A stretch of 28,959 nt of DNA from an uncultured Sphingomonas sp. (GCF_936927845.1 NZ_CAKZHV010000023.1:1-28959); one strand, 5' to 3'; positions 15,235 to 23,819 are shown, counted from the stretch's first letter. The notes: generated from the sequence alone by a model not told the origin. Translations and numbers: made by a program.

Positions 15235-16407
15235 ATGACCTTCTCGGACAAGGCGGCGATCACCGGCGTCGGGGAAACCGATTTCGTCAAGGGCACCGAG
15301 CGCACCGCGGTGGACATGATGCTGGAGGCGTCGCGGCGCGCGATCGCGGACGCGGGGCTGCGCCCGTCCGACATCGACGGCATGGTGCCGCCGCCCATCT
15401 ACACCACGTCGGAGGAACTGGCGGCGAACCTCGGCATCGATGTGCTGCGCTACGCCGCGACCGTCCACATGGGCGGCGCGAGTCCGACGACCGCGCTCCA
15501 GCATGCGGCGATCGCGATCGCGGCGGGGCTGTGCGACCACGTGCTCGTCACGCTCGGCTGGAACGGCTTCTCCGCGCTGCGGCCCAAGCCGGGCGCTCCG
15601 CCCACGCGGCCGATGAACATGAACACGCTGACCAACACGATTCGCGGGTATTACATGCCCTATGGCGTGTTCCTGCCGGTGCAGATGTATGCCTGGCTGG
15701 CGACCCGGCATTCGCAGCTCCACGGCGTCGGTCCGGAAGCCATGGGGGCGGTGGCGATGGCGTGCCGACGGCATGCGCAACTCAATCCGAAGGCGTTCAC
15801 CTACGGCCGGCCGCTCGACTGGCAAACCTACCACGACGCGCGAATGGTGTCGGAGCCGTTCCGACTCTACGACTGCTGCCTTGAAACCGATGGCGCGTGT
15901 GCGGTCGTTGTCTCGCGCACCGACCGCGCACGCGACATGCCGCATGTGCCCGTCACCATCGCAGGCGCCGCCGAGGGGCATCCCTATCCCGCGGACGACA
16001 TCCCGTCTCGCCCGGACCCGTTCAAGATCGGGCTGAGCTACGCCGCGCCCAAGGCCTTCGAAATGGCCGGCGTGCGCCGCGAGGAGATGGATTTCCTTCA
16101 GGTCTACGACTGCTTCACCTACGTCGTCCTGCTCCAGCTCGAGGCGATGGGCTATTGCGAGCCGGGTGGCGCGCTCGACTTCGTGCGTGACGGGCAGATC
16201 GAGCTCGGTGGCCGCTATCCGCTCAACACCCACGGCGGGCTGCTGAGCGAGGCGCACGTTTGGGGGCTCAACCACGTCGTCGAGGCCGTGCGGCAGCTGC
16301 GGCACGATTGCGGGGAACGCCAGGTGCCGGAAGCACGGACAGGGCTCGTCACCGGCTGGGGCGACCTGGGCGACGGCAGCATCGCCATCCTGCGGAGGTT
16401 CGCATGA
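15235..16407 (+). CDS. Thiolase-fold protein without catalytic Cys (Ltp2/SCP-x-like aldolase candidate)
   Basis: A 390-residue thiolase-superfamily protein, AGGAGGG upstream of the ATG at 15235. It starts AAITGVGETDFVKG, as SCP-x/lipid-transfer thiolases do. In the nucleophile region the sequence is HMGGASPTTAL, with Ala82-Ser83 where a thiolase has Cys. The C-terminal thiolase cysteine loop is replaced by GWGDLGDGS. It keeps QVYDCFTY (Tyr291, Asp292) and NTHGG (His333), like the steroid aldolase Ltp2. Ltp2 works with a DUF35 protein to cleave a hydroxyacyl-CoA by retro-aldol reaction; the very next gene here is a DUF35 protein overlapping by ATGA. So carbon-carbon cleavage, rather than thiolysis, is proposed by analogy. 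Confidence 0.85.
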   Translation: MTFSDKAAITGVGETDFVKGTERTAVDMMLEASRRAIADAGLRPSDIDGMVPPPIYTTSEELAANLGIDVLRYAATVHMGGASPTTALQHAAIAIAAGLCDHVLVTLGWNGFSALRPKPGAPPTRPMNMNTLTNTIRGYYMPYGVFLPVQMYAWLATRHSQLHGVGPEAMGAVAMACRRHAQLNPKAFTYGRPLDWQTYHDARMVSEPFRLYDCCLETDGACAVVVSRTDRARDMPHVPVTIAGAAEGHPYPADDIPSRPDPFKIGLSYAAPKAFEMAGVRREEMDFLQVYDCFTYVVLLQLEAMGYCEPGGALDFVRDGQIELGGRYPLNTHGGLLSEAHVWGLNHVVEAVRQLRHDCGERQVPEARTGLVTGWGDLGDGSIAILRRFA

Positions 16408-16862
16408 ACGACGACGACATTCCGCCCAAGCTCCGGGCGCCCGCCGCCTCGCCCCCCAAGCCGTTACCACACCCGCAGGATCCGGTGGAGCAGGAGTTCT
16501 GGCAGCGCTGCCAGGGCGGCACGCTCCATTTCCAGCGGTGCGGCGCGTGCCGGACGTGGCGCCATTTGCCTCGCTACATGTGCGCGCGCTGCGGTTCGCC
16601 ATCGTTCTCCTGGGAGCCGAGCAGCGGTCGCGGGCGGCTGTTTTCCTGGACGGTGACGCATCAGGCGCTTCACCCCGCCTTCGCGGCCGACGTGCCGTAT
16701 GTAGCGGCTGTGGTCGAGCTGGACGAGGGCGTCCGCATGGCGACCCGGCTGACCGGCGCCGACCCTGCCACGCTCGCGCTCGACATGCCGGTGGCGCTGG
16801 CCTTCGAAACGATCGGCGACGGGTTCCGGCTGCCCGTCTTCACACCAGCTGCAGGAGCGTGA
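16404..16862 (+). CDS. DUF35 OB-fold/rubredoxin-like zinc-ribbon protein (aldolase partner)
   Basis: A 152-residue protein with a Pro-rich N-terminal tail, an EQEFWQRCQGGTLHFQRC helix-strand segment, a zinc ribbon formed by Cys46, Cys49, Cys60 and Cys63, and a C-terminal OB fold (about 75-148) with GRLFSWTVTHQALHP. DUF35 proteins bind acyl-CoA and partner thiolase-fold proteins; ChsH2 of steroid catabolism gives its Ltp2 partner aldolase activity. The start overlaps the stop of the thiolase-fold gene by ATGA, which supports a stoichiometric complex. All four zinc ligands are present. Confidence 0.9.
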   Translation: MNDDDIPPKLRAPAASPPKPLPHPQDPVEQEFWQRCQGGTLHFQRCGACRTWRHLPRYMCARCGSPSFSWEPSSGRGRLFSWTVTHQALHPAFAADVPYVAAVVELDEGVRMATRLTGADPATLALDMPVALAFETIGDGFRLPVFTPAAGA

Positions 16863-16866
16863 ACCG

Positions 16867-18087
16867 ATGGACCTGAGTTACGGCCCGGAATACGAGGCGT
16901 TCCGCGATGAGCTGCGCGCGTTCATCGCCGAGAACCGCCACCGTGCCCCGGCCGCGCCCGGCGCGGCGCAGCGCGCCGGGGCGGACGCGGTCGCGTGGCA
17001 GCAGCTGCTGCTCGAACACGGCTACACCGCGCGCACCATTCCGCGCGAATATGGCGGCTTCGGTGCCGAACCCGACATCCTCACCTCGCGCATCATCGCC
17101 GAGGAGTTCGCCGCGGCGGGCGTGCCGGGCGGGCTGTCGAACCAGGGCATCTCGATGCTCGTTCCGACGCTGCTCGAGCTCGGCACGGAGGAGCAGAATC
17201 GCCGCTGGATCGCGCCGACGCTGCGCGGAGAGATCGTCTGGTGCCAAGGGTATTCGGAACCGGGCGCGGGCTCTGATCTGGCGGCGCTGCGCACCAGCGC
17301 GCGCGAGGAGAACGGCGAGTTCGTCATCAACGGGCAGAAGATCTGGACCAGCACCGCGCATCAGGCGGACATGATCTTCTGCCTCGTCCGGACGGAAGCG
17401 GACGCGCCCAAGCATGCGGGGATCAGCTACCTCATCTTCTCCATGAAAGCACCCGGGATCGAGGTGCGCCCGCTGCGCACGATGACGGGCCACGCCGAGT
17501 TCAACGAAACCTTCTTCACCGACGTGCGCGTGCCCGTGGACCAGATCGTCGGCCAGCGCGGGCAGGGCTGGATGGTGGCCAACGCCACGCTCGGTTACGA
17601 GCGTGGCATGCTGGGCGACCCGGCGGCGCTGGAGAATCGCCTCGCCGCGCTCGTGCAGCTGATGCACGATGAACGGATCGACGGCGTGCGCGCGATCGAC
17701 AACGCGGCGTTGTGCGACCGGCTGGTGGCGCTGCAGGCCGAAGTCGCGGCGATGAAGTTCAACGGCCTGCGGCTGCTGTCCAATTCGCTGAAGGGCGAAC
17801 CCGGCGGCCTCGCCAAGCTGATCGTCAAGCTCCAGTCGTGCGAACTGGCGCACCAGATCTCGGCGCTGGCGATCGACGCCATGGGGGAGCTCGGCCTGCT
17901 GTACGGCGGCAGCCGGCGCGAGCGGGCGGGCGGAAGCTGGCAGTGGAACTACATGTTCCAGCTCGGCCTCATCATCGGCGGCGGCACCGCGCAGATCCAG
18001 AAGAACATCATCGCCGAGCGGGGGCTCGGCATGCCGCGCGAGCCGAAGCTGGAGCACGCGCGCGCACCCAAGGCGGAGGCGGCATAG
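16867..18087 (+). CDS. Acyl-CoA dehydrogenase, catalytic subunit candidate
   Basis: A 406-residue flavoprotein that would form a 2-enoyl-CoA from an acyl-CoA. Signatures are IPREYGGFGAEPD, GYSEPGAGSDLAALRT, KIWTSTAHQADMIFCLVRT and RVPVDQIVGQRGQGW. The base appears to be Glu245 in LGYERGM, the helix-G position used by isovaleryl-CoA dehydrogenase and many actinobacterial FadE proteins. It ends GGTAQIQKNIIAERGLGMPRE, the usual dimer and FAD-binding tail. Four bases separate it from the DUF35 stop, with GGAG in the overlap. The next gene, directly abutting, encodes a second and divergent dehydrogenase, as in the heterotetrameric steroid dehydrogenases. Confidence 0.93.
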   Translation: MDLSYGPEYEAFRDELRAFIAENRHRAPAAPGAAQRAGADAVAWQQLLLEHGYTARTIPREYGGFGAEPDILTSRIIAEEFAAAGVPGGLSNQGISMLVPTLLELGTEEQNRRWIAPTLRGEIVWCQGYSEPGAGSDLAALRTSAREENGEFVINGQKIWTSTAHQADMIFCLVRTEADAPKHAGISYLIFSMKAPGIEVRPLRTMTGHAEFNETFFTDVRVPVDQIVGQRGQGWMVANATLGYERGMLGDPAALENRLAALVQLMHDERIDGVRAIDNAALCDRLVALQAEVAAMKFNGLRLLSNSLKGEPGGLAKLIVKLQSCELAHQISALAIDAMGELGLLYGGSRRERAGGSWQWNYMFQLGLIIGGGTAQIQKNIIAERGLGMPREPKLEHARAPKAEAA

Positions 18088-19182
18088 ATGGATTTCGGTC
18101 TTTCCCCCGAGCAGCGGATGCTGCGCGACGCGGTCGATCGGCTGCTGCGCGAACATTGCCCGCTCGATCACGTCCGCGAGGTCGCGGAGGGCGGCCATGC
18201 CGTCAGTGCGGCGGTGGTGGCGGCGCTGTCCGAGCTTGGCCTTTCCGGCATCATGGTGCCCGAGGAGCACGGCGGCCTCGGCCTGGGCCTGCTCGATGCC
18301 TCAGTAGTGGCGGAGGCGCTCGGCGCAGCGGTGGCGCCGGTGCCGTTCGTGGCGCGCTGCGTCCTCGCCCCGCTTGCGCTGCGTCTCGCCGGCTCGCCGG
18401 CGCAACAGGCGCAATGGCTTCCGCGCATCGCCGATGGCAGTGCCCGTTTCGGGGTGGGACTGACGGAGTTGGTCAGCCGACGTGATGGCAGCGGCGTGAC
18501 GGCGGACAATGGCACGCTACGCGGCACGGCGCTTTTCGTACTCGACAGCGCCGACGCCGACGCCTTCATTCTTGCGGACGAGGATGGATCGTTGCACTTG
18601 GTCACCGGCCACGCCGACCGGCTGGAGTTTGTCGCCCTACCCACCATCGACCTCACCCGCGCCGTCGGCGAGCTGCGCCTGGACGGTGTCGCAGCCGAGC
18701 CGCTCGGCAACGATACTGGCGACGCTGCCCGCATGCTGGTCGCGGCGGGCCGGGTGCTGCTCGCCGCCGACGCGGTGGGGTCTGCGGACGCCATGATCGC
18801 CAAGGCGGTCGCCTACGCCGGCGCGCGCGAGCAGTTCGGGCGGGTCATCGGCAGCTTTCAGGCGGTCAAGCACATGTGTGCCGAGATGGCGGCGCGGCTA
18901 GAGCCTTGCCGCTCTCTCGTCTGGTATGCTGCGCACGCGTTCGACGCGGTGCCCGAAGAGGCGCTGCTGATGGCCTGCCATGCCCAGTCGCATACCGGTG
19001 AAGTGGGGCGCTTCGTTGCGCGCACCGCCACGGAGGTTCACGGCGGGATGGGTTTCACCGACCTTCTTGGTCTCCACTACTGGTTCAAGCGGATCGGCTT
19101 CGACCGGCAAGTCCTTGGCGGTCCGGAGATCGTGCGCGCGGAGGCTGCAACGTTGCAGGGTTGGGATGCGCGCGCCGCCTGA
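18088..19182 (+). CDS. Acyl-CoA dehydrogenase-like subunit lacking catalytic signatures
   Basis: A 364-residue acyl-CoA dehydrogenase homologue, start ATG directly after the stop of its partner. The fold is clear from the N-terminal SPEQRMLRDAVDRLL, LSELGLSGIMVPEEHGGLGLG, and the C-terminal AREQFGRVIGSFQAVKHMCAEMAARLE and ATEVHGGMGFTD. However, the FAD/substrate signature that reads EPGAGSD in its neighbour is replaced by LTELVSRRDGSG, and the helix-G base is missing (AAGRVLLAADAVG, with no Glu). This pattern matches the non-catalytic or half-site subunit of alpha2-beta2 dehydrogenases such as FadE28-FadE29 and ChsE1-ChsE2. It probably works only with the upstream subunit. Confidence 0.9.
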   Translation: MDFGLSPEQRMLRDAVDRLLREHCPLDHVREVAEGGHAVSAAVVAALSELGLSGIMVPEEHGGLGLGLLDASVVAEALGAAVAPVPFVARCVLAPLALRLAGSPAQQAQWLPRIADGSARFGVGLTELVSRRDGSGVTADNGTLRGTALFVLDSADADAFILADEDGSLHLVTGHADRLEFVALPTIDLTRAVGELRLDGVAAEPLGNDTGDAARMLVAAGRVLLAADAVGSADAMIAKAVAYAGAREQFGRVIGSFQAVKHMCAEMAARLEPCRSLVWYAAHAFDAVPEEALLMACHAQSHTGEVGRFVARTATEVHGGMGFTDLLGLHYWFKRIGFDRQVLGGPEIVRAEAATLQGWDARAA

Positions 19183-19199
19183 GGACAGGAGAGGAAGCC

Positions 19200-20813
19200 A
19201 TGACGCAGTGGAACCTGGGCGATATCCTCGACGCGATCGAGCCGGTGATGCCCCACGACGCCCCCGCGCTGATCCACGGCGACCGGGTCATCACCTGGCC
19301 CGAGATGGCGCGCCGTTCAAACAACATCGCGCGGGCGCTGCGTGCGCGGGGCGCGGGACCGGGCACCAAGGTCGCCTTCTACATGCGCAACCGGCCCGAG
19401 TATGGCGAGCTGATGGCGGCGTGCTTCAAAGGTCGGCTGACCCACGTCAACATCAACTATCGCTATCGCCCCGACGAGGTGTTCTACATCTTCGATGACA
19501 GCGACAGCGAGGTGGTGGTGTACAGCGCCGAGTTCCGCACATGCGTCGACGAACTCCACCCGCGGCTCAGCAAGGTTCGCACGTTCGTGGAAATCGGCCC
19601 TGAGGCGGAGCGCGCTTCGTTCGCGTCGTCCTATGAGGCGCTCGCGGGCGACGGCGACGGCGCGCCGCTCGGCATCGCGCGCTCGCCCGACGACGAGTTG
19701 TTCATCTACACCGGCGGCACGACGGGGATGCCGAAGGGCGTAATGTGGCGGCACACCGACATGCGCGAGGCGCAGCTCGATGCGCAGCGGCTGATGGGGC
19801 CGACGCCCGCCGACCTCGCCGAGACCGCGGCGCTGATCGCGCGCGATGGACCCGGCCGGCGTACGATGCCCGCCTGCCCGATGATGCACGGCACTGGCTT
19901 CATCACATCCATCGGCACGCTGATGAGCGGCGGCTGCATCGTGACGCTCGGCGGTGAATCGTTCGATGCCGACGAGTTGTGGCGATCGGTCGATCGCGAC
20001 CGCGTCGAATCGATCGCGATCGTCGGTGACGCTTTCGCTAAGCCGATGCTGGCCGCGCTGGATGCCGCGCGCGGGCGCTACGACACGTCCAGCCTCGTCA
20101 CGATCGTTTCATCCGGGGTGATGTGGAGCCGCGAGGTGAAGGCCGGGCTGATCCGGCACATCCCGCAGGTCGTGCTGATGGACAGCTTCGGCGCTTCGGA
20201 AGGGCTGGGGTTCGGCCTGTCGGTCACCAGCGCGGCCGGCGAGACGGCGACCGCACGCTTCACCATCGGCGGGCTGTGCGACGTGTTCGACGAGCATGAC
20301 CGGCCGGTCGTGCCGGGCAGCGGCACGCCCGGTTTCATCGCGCGTAAGGGCGCGATCCCGATCGGCTACTACAAGGATCCGGAGAAAAGCGTGAAGACGT
20401 TCCGCACCATCAACGGCGTCCGTTACTCGATGCCTGGCGACTGGTGCACCGTCGCCGCGGACGGGACGCTGACGCTGCTCGGGCGCGGCAGCGTGTGCAT
20501 CAACACGGCGGGTGAGAAGGTCTATCCGGAAGAGGTGGAGGAGGTGCTGAAGACGCATCCAGCGGTCGCAGACGCGCTTGTGGTCGGCGTGCCCGACGAG
20601 AAATGGGGCCACGCGGTAACGGGGGTGGTCCATGCCGCACCGGGGGCGACAGTGGACGAGGCGGCGGTGCGCGCTCACGTGCGCGCCGCGCTCGCCGGCT
20701 ACAAGACGCCCAAAGCGATCGTCGTCACCGACCAACCGCTGCGCGCGCCGAACGGCAAGGCGGATTACAAGGCGGCGACCGACATCGCCGTCGCGGCAGT
20801 CGCTGCGCGATGA
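19200..20813 (+). CDS. Acyl-CoA synthetase (ANL superfamily, FadD19-like)
   Basis: A 537-residue AMP-forming ligase, ATG at 19200 after AGGAGAGG. It has the ATP loop YTGGTTGMPKGVMWRHTD (from about residue 170), PMMHGTGFITSIGTLMSGG, the SFGASEGLGFGLS A5 motif, the hinge GDWCTVAADGTLTLLGRGS, and the C-terminal AEKVYPEEVEEVL-type and NGKADYK catalytic-lysine motifs. The YTGGTTG-PKGVMWR form and overall layout resemble mycobacterial FadD19/FadD17, which activate steroid side-chain acids, so a bulky carboxylic acid is a reasonable substrate guess. Its stop overlaps the monooxygenase start (ATGA). It supplies the CoA ester for the dehydrogenase, hydratase and aldolase genes around it. Confidence 0.93.
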   Translation: MTQWNLGDILDAIEPVMPHDAPALIHGDRVITWPEMARRSNNIARALRARGAGPGTKVAFYMRNRPEYGELMAACFKGRLTHVNINYRYRPDEVFYIFDDSDSEVVVYSAEFRTCVDELHPRLSKVRTFVEIGPEAERASFASSYEALAGDGDGAPLGIARSPDDELFIYTGGTTGMPKGVMWRHTDMREAQLDAQRLMGPTPADLAETAALIARDGPGRRTMPACPMMHGTGFITSIGTLMSGGCIVTLGGESFDADELWRSVDRDRVESIAIVGDAFAKPMLAALDAARGRYDTSSLVTIVSSGVMWSREVKAGLIRHIPQVVLMDSFGASEGLGFGLSVTSAAGETATARFTIGGLCDVFDEHDRPVVPGSGTPGFIARKGAIPIGYYKDPEKSVKTFRTINGVRYSMPGDWCTVAADGTLTLLGRGSVCINTAGEKVYPEEVEEVLKTHPAVADALVVGVPDEKWGHAVTGVVHAAPGATVDEAAVRAHVRAALAGYKTPKAIVVTDQPLRAPNGKADYKAATDIAVAAVAAR

Positions 20814-22414
20814 CGGGCGTGCCCGACATCGACGCGCTGGTGATCGGCGCGGGCTTCAGCGGGATCTACCTGCTCGGGAAGTTGCGCGAGAACGGCTTCA
20901 ACGCTCGGCTGGTCGATGCGGCGGCGGAGCCGGGCGGCATCTGGTACTGGAACTGCTACCCTGGCGTGCGAGTCGATTCGCATGTTCCGATCTACGAGTT
21001 CTCGGACGAGCGGGTGTGGCGCGACTGGACCTGGTCGGAACGCTTCCCAGGCTGGCGCGAGTTGCGTCGCTATTTCCGACATGCCTGCGACGTTCTCGAC
21101 CTCTGGCCTGCAATGACGCTCGGCGTCAGGATGCGCTCCGCCGTGTTCGACGAACATGCCGGCTTCTGGCGAGTGGAACTCGCCGATGGAGAGCGGCTGA
21201 CCACCCGCTATCTGCTACCGTGTACCGGCTTTGCGGCCAAGGCGTACATCCCGTCACTTTCGGGACTCGACAGCTTTGCCGGCCCGGCCCACCACACCGC
21301 CCACTGGCCGCAGGAGGGCATCGACTTTGGCGGCAAGCGCGTCGCGATCATCGGGACCGGCGCGAGCGGTGTGCAGGTCGCTCAGGAGGCGGCACGCGAG
21401 GCTGCGCAGCTGACGATCTACCAGCGCACACCCATCCTGGCTCTGCCGATGCGCCAGCGCCCATTGACCGCGGCTGAGCAGGAGCAGGCCAAGCCCGGTT
21501 ACCCCGAGATCTTCCGTCAACGCCGACTGAGCAGCGGCGGGTTCGAGATCCTGCGGCTCGACCAGTCCGCGCTCGAGGTGTCAAGCGAGGAGCGCACCGC
21601 AGCGTTCGAGCGGTTGTGGGCGGCGGGCGGCTTCCACTATTGGGTCGGCAATTACGCCGACATCCTGGTGGACGAGCGCGCCAACCGGCTGGTTTACGAT
21701 TTCTGGCGCGACAAGGTGCGCGAACGAATCACCGATCCCGCGTTGCAGGAGAAGCTCGCGCCAAGCCAGCCGCCGCATCCGTTCGGGGTCAAGCGGCCGT
21801 CGCTCGAGCAGACTTATTACGACATCTTCAACCAGTCGAACGTCGAACTCGTCGACCTGCGGGAAGAGCCGATCGAGCGGATCCTGCCCGACGGCATAGC
21901 CACGAGCGTCGGTGAGCGCCGACACGACGTCCTGGTGCTCGCGACCGGTTTCGACGCGGTGACGGGAGGGCTGATGCAGATGGACATTCGCGGGCGCGGC
22001 GGGGCGACGCTGGCGCACGCGTGGGGCGAAGGCGCACGCACGCATCTCGGCTACGCGGTTTCGGGCTTCCCTAACATGGTGTTCCTCTACGGCCCGCAGA
22101 GCCCGTCCGGCTTCTCCAATGGTCCGACTGCCGCGGAGGTGCAGGGTGACTGGGTCGTCCGGTTCCTCGAGCATCTGCGCACGGGCGGGTGGTCCCGCTT
22201 CGAGGCCGAGCCGGACGCGCACGCGGCATGGGCGCGCCACATCGACGAGATCGCCGCCATGACGCTCTTTCCCAGGGCCGATTCCTGGTACATGGGAGCG
22301 AACATCCCAGGCAAACCGCGTCAGCTACTCAACTATCCGTCTGTGGTCGGCTATGCCGAGATCTGCGATGCGGTCGCCGAGGCGGGCTATAGCGGTTTCC
22401 GGCTGTCGGCATGA
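20810..22414 (+). CDS. Baeyer-Villiger monooxygenase (type I, FAD/NADPH)
   Basis: A 534-residue flavoprotein starting at the ATG at 20810. It carries the FAD Rossmann motif GAGFSG (13-18), PGGIWYWNCYPGVRVDSHVPIYEFS, the diagnostic type I fingerprint FAGPAHHTAHWP (156-167, pattern FxGxxxHxxxWP), the NADPH motif GTGASG (182-187) and a conserved DVLVLATGFDAVTGG near the C-terminus. It would insert oxygen next to a ketone, giving an ester or lactone. Cyclohexanone, cyclopentadecanone and steroid monooxygenases share this architecture, so ring ketone or side-chain ketone cannot be distinguished here. Coupled by ATGA to both the CoA synthetase before it and the hydrolase after it. Confidence 0.95.
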   Translation: MTGVPDIDALVIGAGFSGIYLLGKLRENGFNARLVDAAAEPGGIWYWNCYPGVRVDSHVPIYEFSDERVWRDWTWSERFPGWRELRRYFRHACDVLDLWPAMTLGVRMRSAVFDEHAGFWRVELADGERLTTRYLLPCTGFAAKAYIPSLSGLDSFAGPAHHTAHWPQEGIDFGGKRVAIIGTGASGVQVAQEAAREAAQLTIYQRTPILALPMRQRPLTAAEQEQAKPGYPEIFRQRRLSSGGFEILRLDQSALEVSSEERTAAFERLWAAGGFHYWVGNYADILVDERANRLVYDFWRDKVRERITDPALQEKLAPSQPPHPFGVKRPSLEQTYYDIFNQSNVELVDLREEPIERILPDGIATSVGERRHDVLVLATGFDAVTGGLMQMDIRGRGGATLAHAWGEGARTHLGYAVSGFPNMVFLYGPQSPSGFSNGPTAAEVQGDWVVRFLEHLRTGGWSRFEAEPDAHAAWARHIDEIAAMTLFPRADSWYMGANIPGKPRQLLNYPSVVGYAEICDAVAEAGYSGFRLSA

Positions 22415-23382
22415 GCGCCGCCGAGGCTACCGGATCGTCGGACATCGACCCGATATGGGCCGAGGACGGGTCGCACCTGCCGGACTGGTTCGTCGATGCG
22501 CTGGCCGTTCCGCGGGAAGAAGGCTTCGTCACCGTAGAGGGCGCGCAGATCCACTACCTGCGCTGGGGCGACCGCGCAAAGCCGGGCGTGCTCATGGCGC
22601 ACGGCTTTCTTGCCCATGCGCGCTGCTGGGCGTTTATCGCGCCGTTGCTCGCCGCGGACTACCATGTGGTCGCCTATGATCTTGCGGGCATGGGCGACAG
22701 CGACGCGCGCGCGGGAATCGACGGTGACGGCCGCGGGCGCGAGATGATCGCGGTGGCGGAGGCGACCGGGCTGTTCGACGGTGATGCGCCGCCCGTGATC
22801 ATCGGTCACAGCTTCGGCGCGGGGGTCGCGGTGACCGCGATGACGATCGCGGCCGAACGGTTCGCGGGCGCGATCATCTGCGACCTGATGATCATGCGAC
22901 CCGAGGCGCTTGCGGCCTATTGGCGCGGCGGACGCGGCAGCCCCGGCTCGGGCGACGCGAACAAGCCCACCAGCCGGTATCCCGACTATCCAACCGCACG
23001 CGCGCGCTACGTGCTGGCGCCGCCACAGCCCGCGGGCCAGCCGTTCCTGCTGGACTACATGGCCTATCATTCTCTCCGGCGGGACGGGGACGCTTGGACG
23101 TGGAAGTTCTCGCCCGCGGTGTTCGCGCGCGGCAACTCTGCGGACGAATGGATGACGATGGGTCGCCGTGTCGCCGCGGCGCCCGGTCGGCTGGCGATCG
23201 TCTACGGCGGGCACAGCGCGCTCTTCGGCAGTGATTCCGCGGCATATCTGCGCGAACTGGGAGCGGGGACGATCCCGATCGTCGCGGTGCCCAACGCGCG
23301 CCATCACCTGATGCTGGACGAGCCACTCGCCTTCGCGACGGCGCTCAGAAGCATCCTTGCTCTCTGGAGATCGGCCCGCTGA
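22411..23382 (+). CDS. Alpha/beta hydrolase, probable lactone/ester hydrolase
   Basis: A 323-residue alpha/beta hydrolase. It shows the oxyanion HGF (MAHGFLAHARCW), AYDLAGMGDSD, the nucleophile elbow GHSFGAG (Ser134) and a late His pair at 298-299 (NARHHLML) as the catalytic base. The first 40 residues are acidic and unlike the core. The start overlaps the monooxygenase stop (ATGA). Baeyer-Villiger monooxygenases are commonly followed by a hydrolase that opens the lactone or ester, which is the most direct reading; cleavage of a carbon-carbon bond as in meta-cleavage hydrolases is an alternative. Last gene of the plus-strand operon, ending five bases from a convergent gene. Confidence 0.9.
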   Translation: MSAAEATGSSDIDPIWAEDGSHLPDWFVDALAVPREEGFVTVEGAQIHYLRWGDRAKPGVLMAHGFLAHARCWAFIAPLLAADYHVVAYDLAGMGDSDARAGIDGDGRGREMIAVAEATGLFDGDAPPVIIGHSFGAGVAVTAMTIAAERFAGAIICDLMIMRPEALAAYWRGGRGSPGSGDANKPTSRYPDYPTARARYVLAPPQPAGQPFLLDYMAYHSLRRDGDAWTWKFSPAVFARGNSADEWMTMGRRVAAAPGRLAIVYGGHSALFGSDSAAYLRELGAGTIPIVAVPNARHHLMLDEPLAFATALRSILALWRSAR

Positions 23383-23387
23383 ACCAA

Positions 23388-23819
23388 TCAGGAATGTCGG
23401 GTGTGATCCTCGTCTCCGGAGGATTGTCCGACGGCGAATTCCAGCTGCGCAAGGCACAGTTTTCCGGTTCCGTTTCGCTCGACGCCTTCGGCATGCACCA
23501 CTGCGACACGACGCCCTACGCGCACCAGCGTCGGCGTCGTGCTGACTGCGCCCAGTCTGACCGGGGCGAGAAATTGAAGGTTCATGCTGATCAGCCGGCA
23601 GGACTGCCCTGGCGAGAGTGTGCGGGAGAGAGCAAGCTGTGCGGCCAGCTCAAGAAAGGACGCGATCGCGCCTCCATGCAAGGCGGGCAGAATGGAATTC
23701 CCGACAAGCTCCTCCGTGGGGATCAGCGTGAACGTTTCACCGCTTTGCGTCATCATGGTACCGAGTAGCTTCGCAAAGCCGTTCCGCCCGGTACTGGCCC
23801 CGATCGCGCCTTCGTTCAT
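23388..23819 (-). CDS. PaaI-type hotdog thioesterase (second of a coupled pair)
   Basis: A 143-residue hotdog protein from the ATG at 23819 (MNEGAIGASTGRNGFAKLLG). The active-site helix is NSILPALHGGAIASFLELAAQLAL, with HGG and a Glu in place of the more usual Asp or Asn, followed by SMNLQFLAPVRLGAVSTTPTLVRVGRRVAVVHAEG. The start ATG and the stop of the upstream hotdog gene overlap as ATGA. The two are unlike in sequence and may form a heteromer. Together with the thioesterase at 11871-12320 the locus has three hotdog proteins. Function in acyl-CoA hydrolysis is inferred from the family. Confidence 0.88.
   Translation of the reverse strand: MNEGAIGASTGRNGFAKLLGTMMTQSGETFTLIPTEELVGNSILPALHGGAIASFLELAAQLALSRTLSPGQSCRLISMNLQFLAPVRLGAVSTTPTLVRVGRRVAVVHAEGVERNGTGKLCLAQLEFAVGQSSGDEDHTRHS

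Noticed and set aside
14533..16602. Minus-strand open frame of 689 codons
   Set aside because: Opposite the thiolase-fold, DUF35 and NMO genes, whose protein motifs are clear on the plus strand. Long antisense frames are expected at this GC content.
16840..18270. Minus-strand open frame of 476 codons
   Set aside because: Complement of the first acyl-CoA dehydrogenase; His/Arg/Ala-rich and without motifs.
21691..21705. GGTTTAC inside the monooxygenase gene as a fourth operator
   Set aside because: It encodes conserved residues (LVYDFW) mid-gene, and the flanks do not match the other three motifs.
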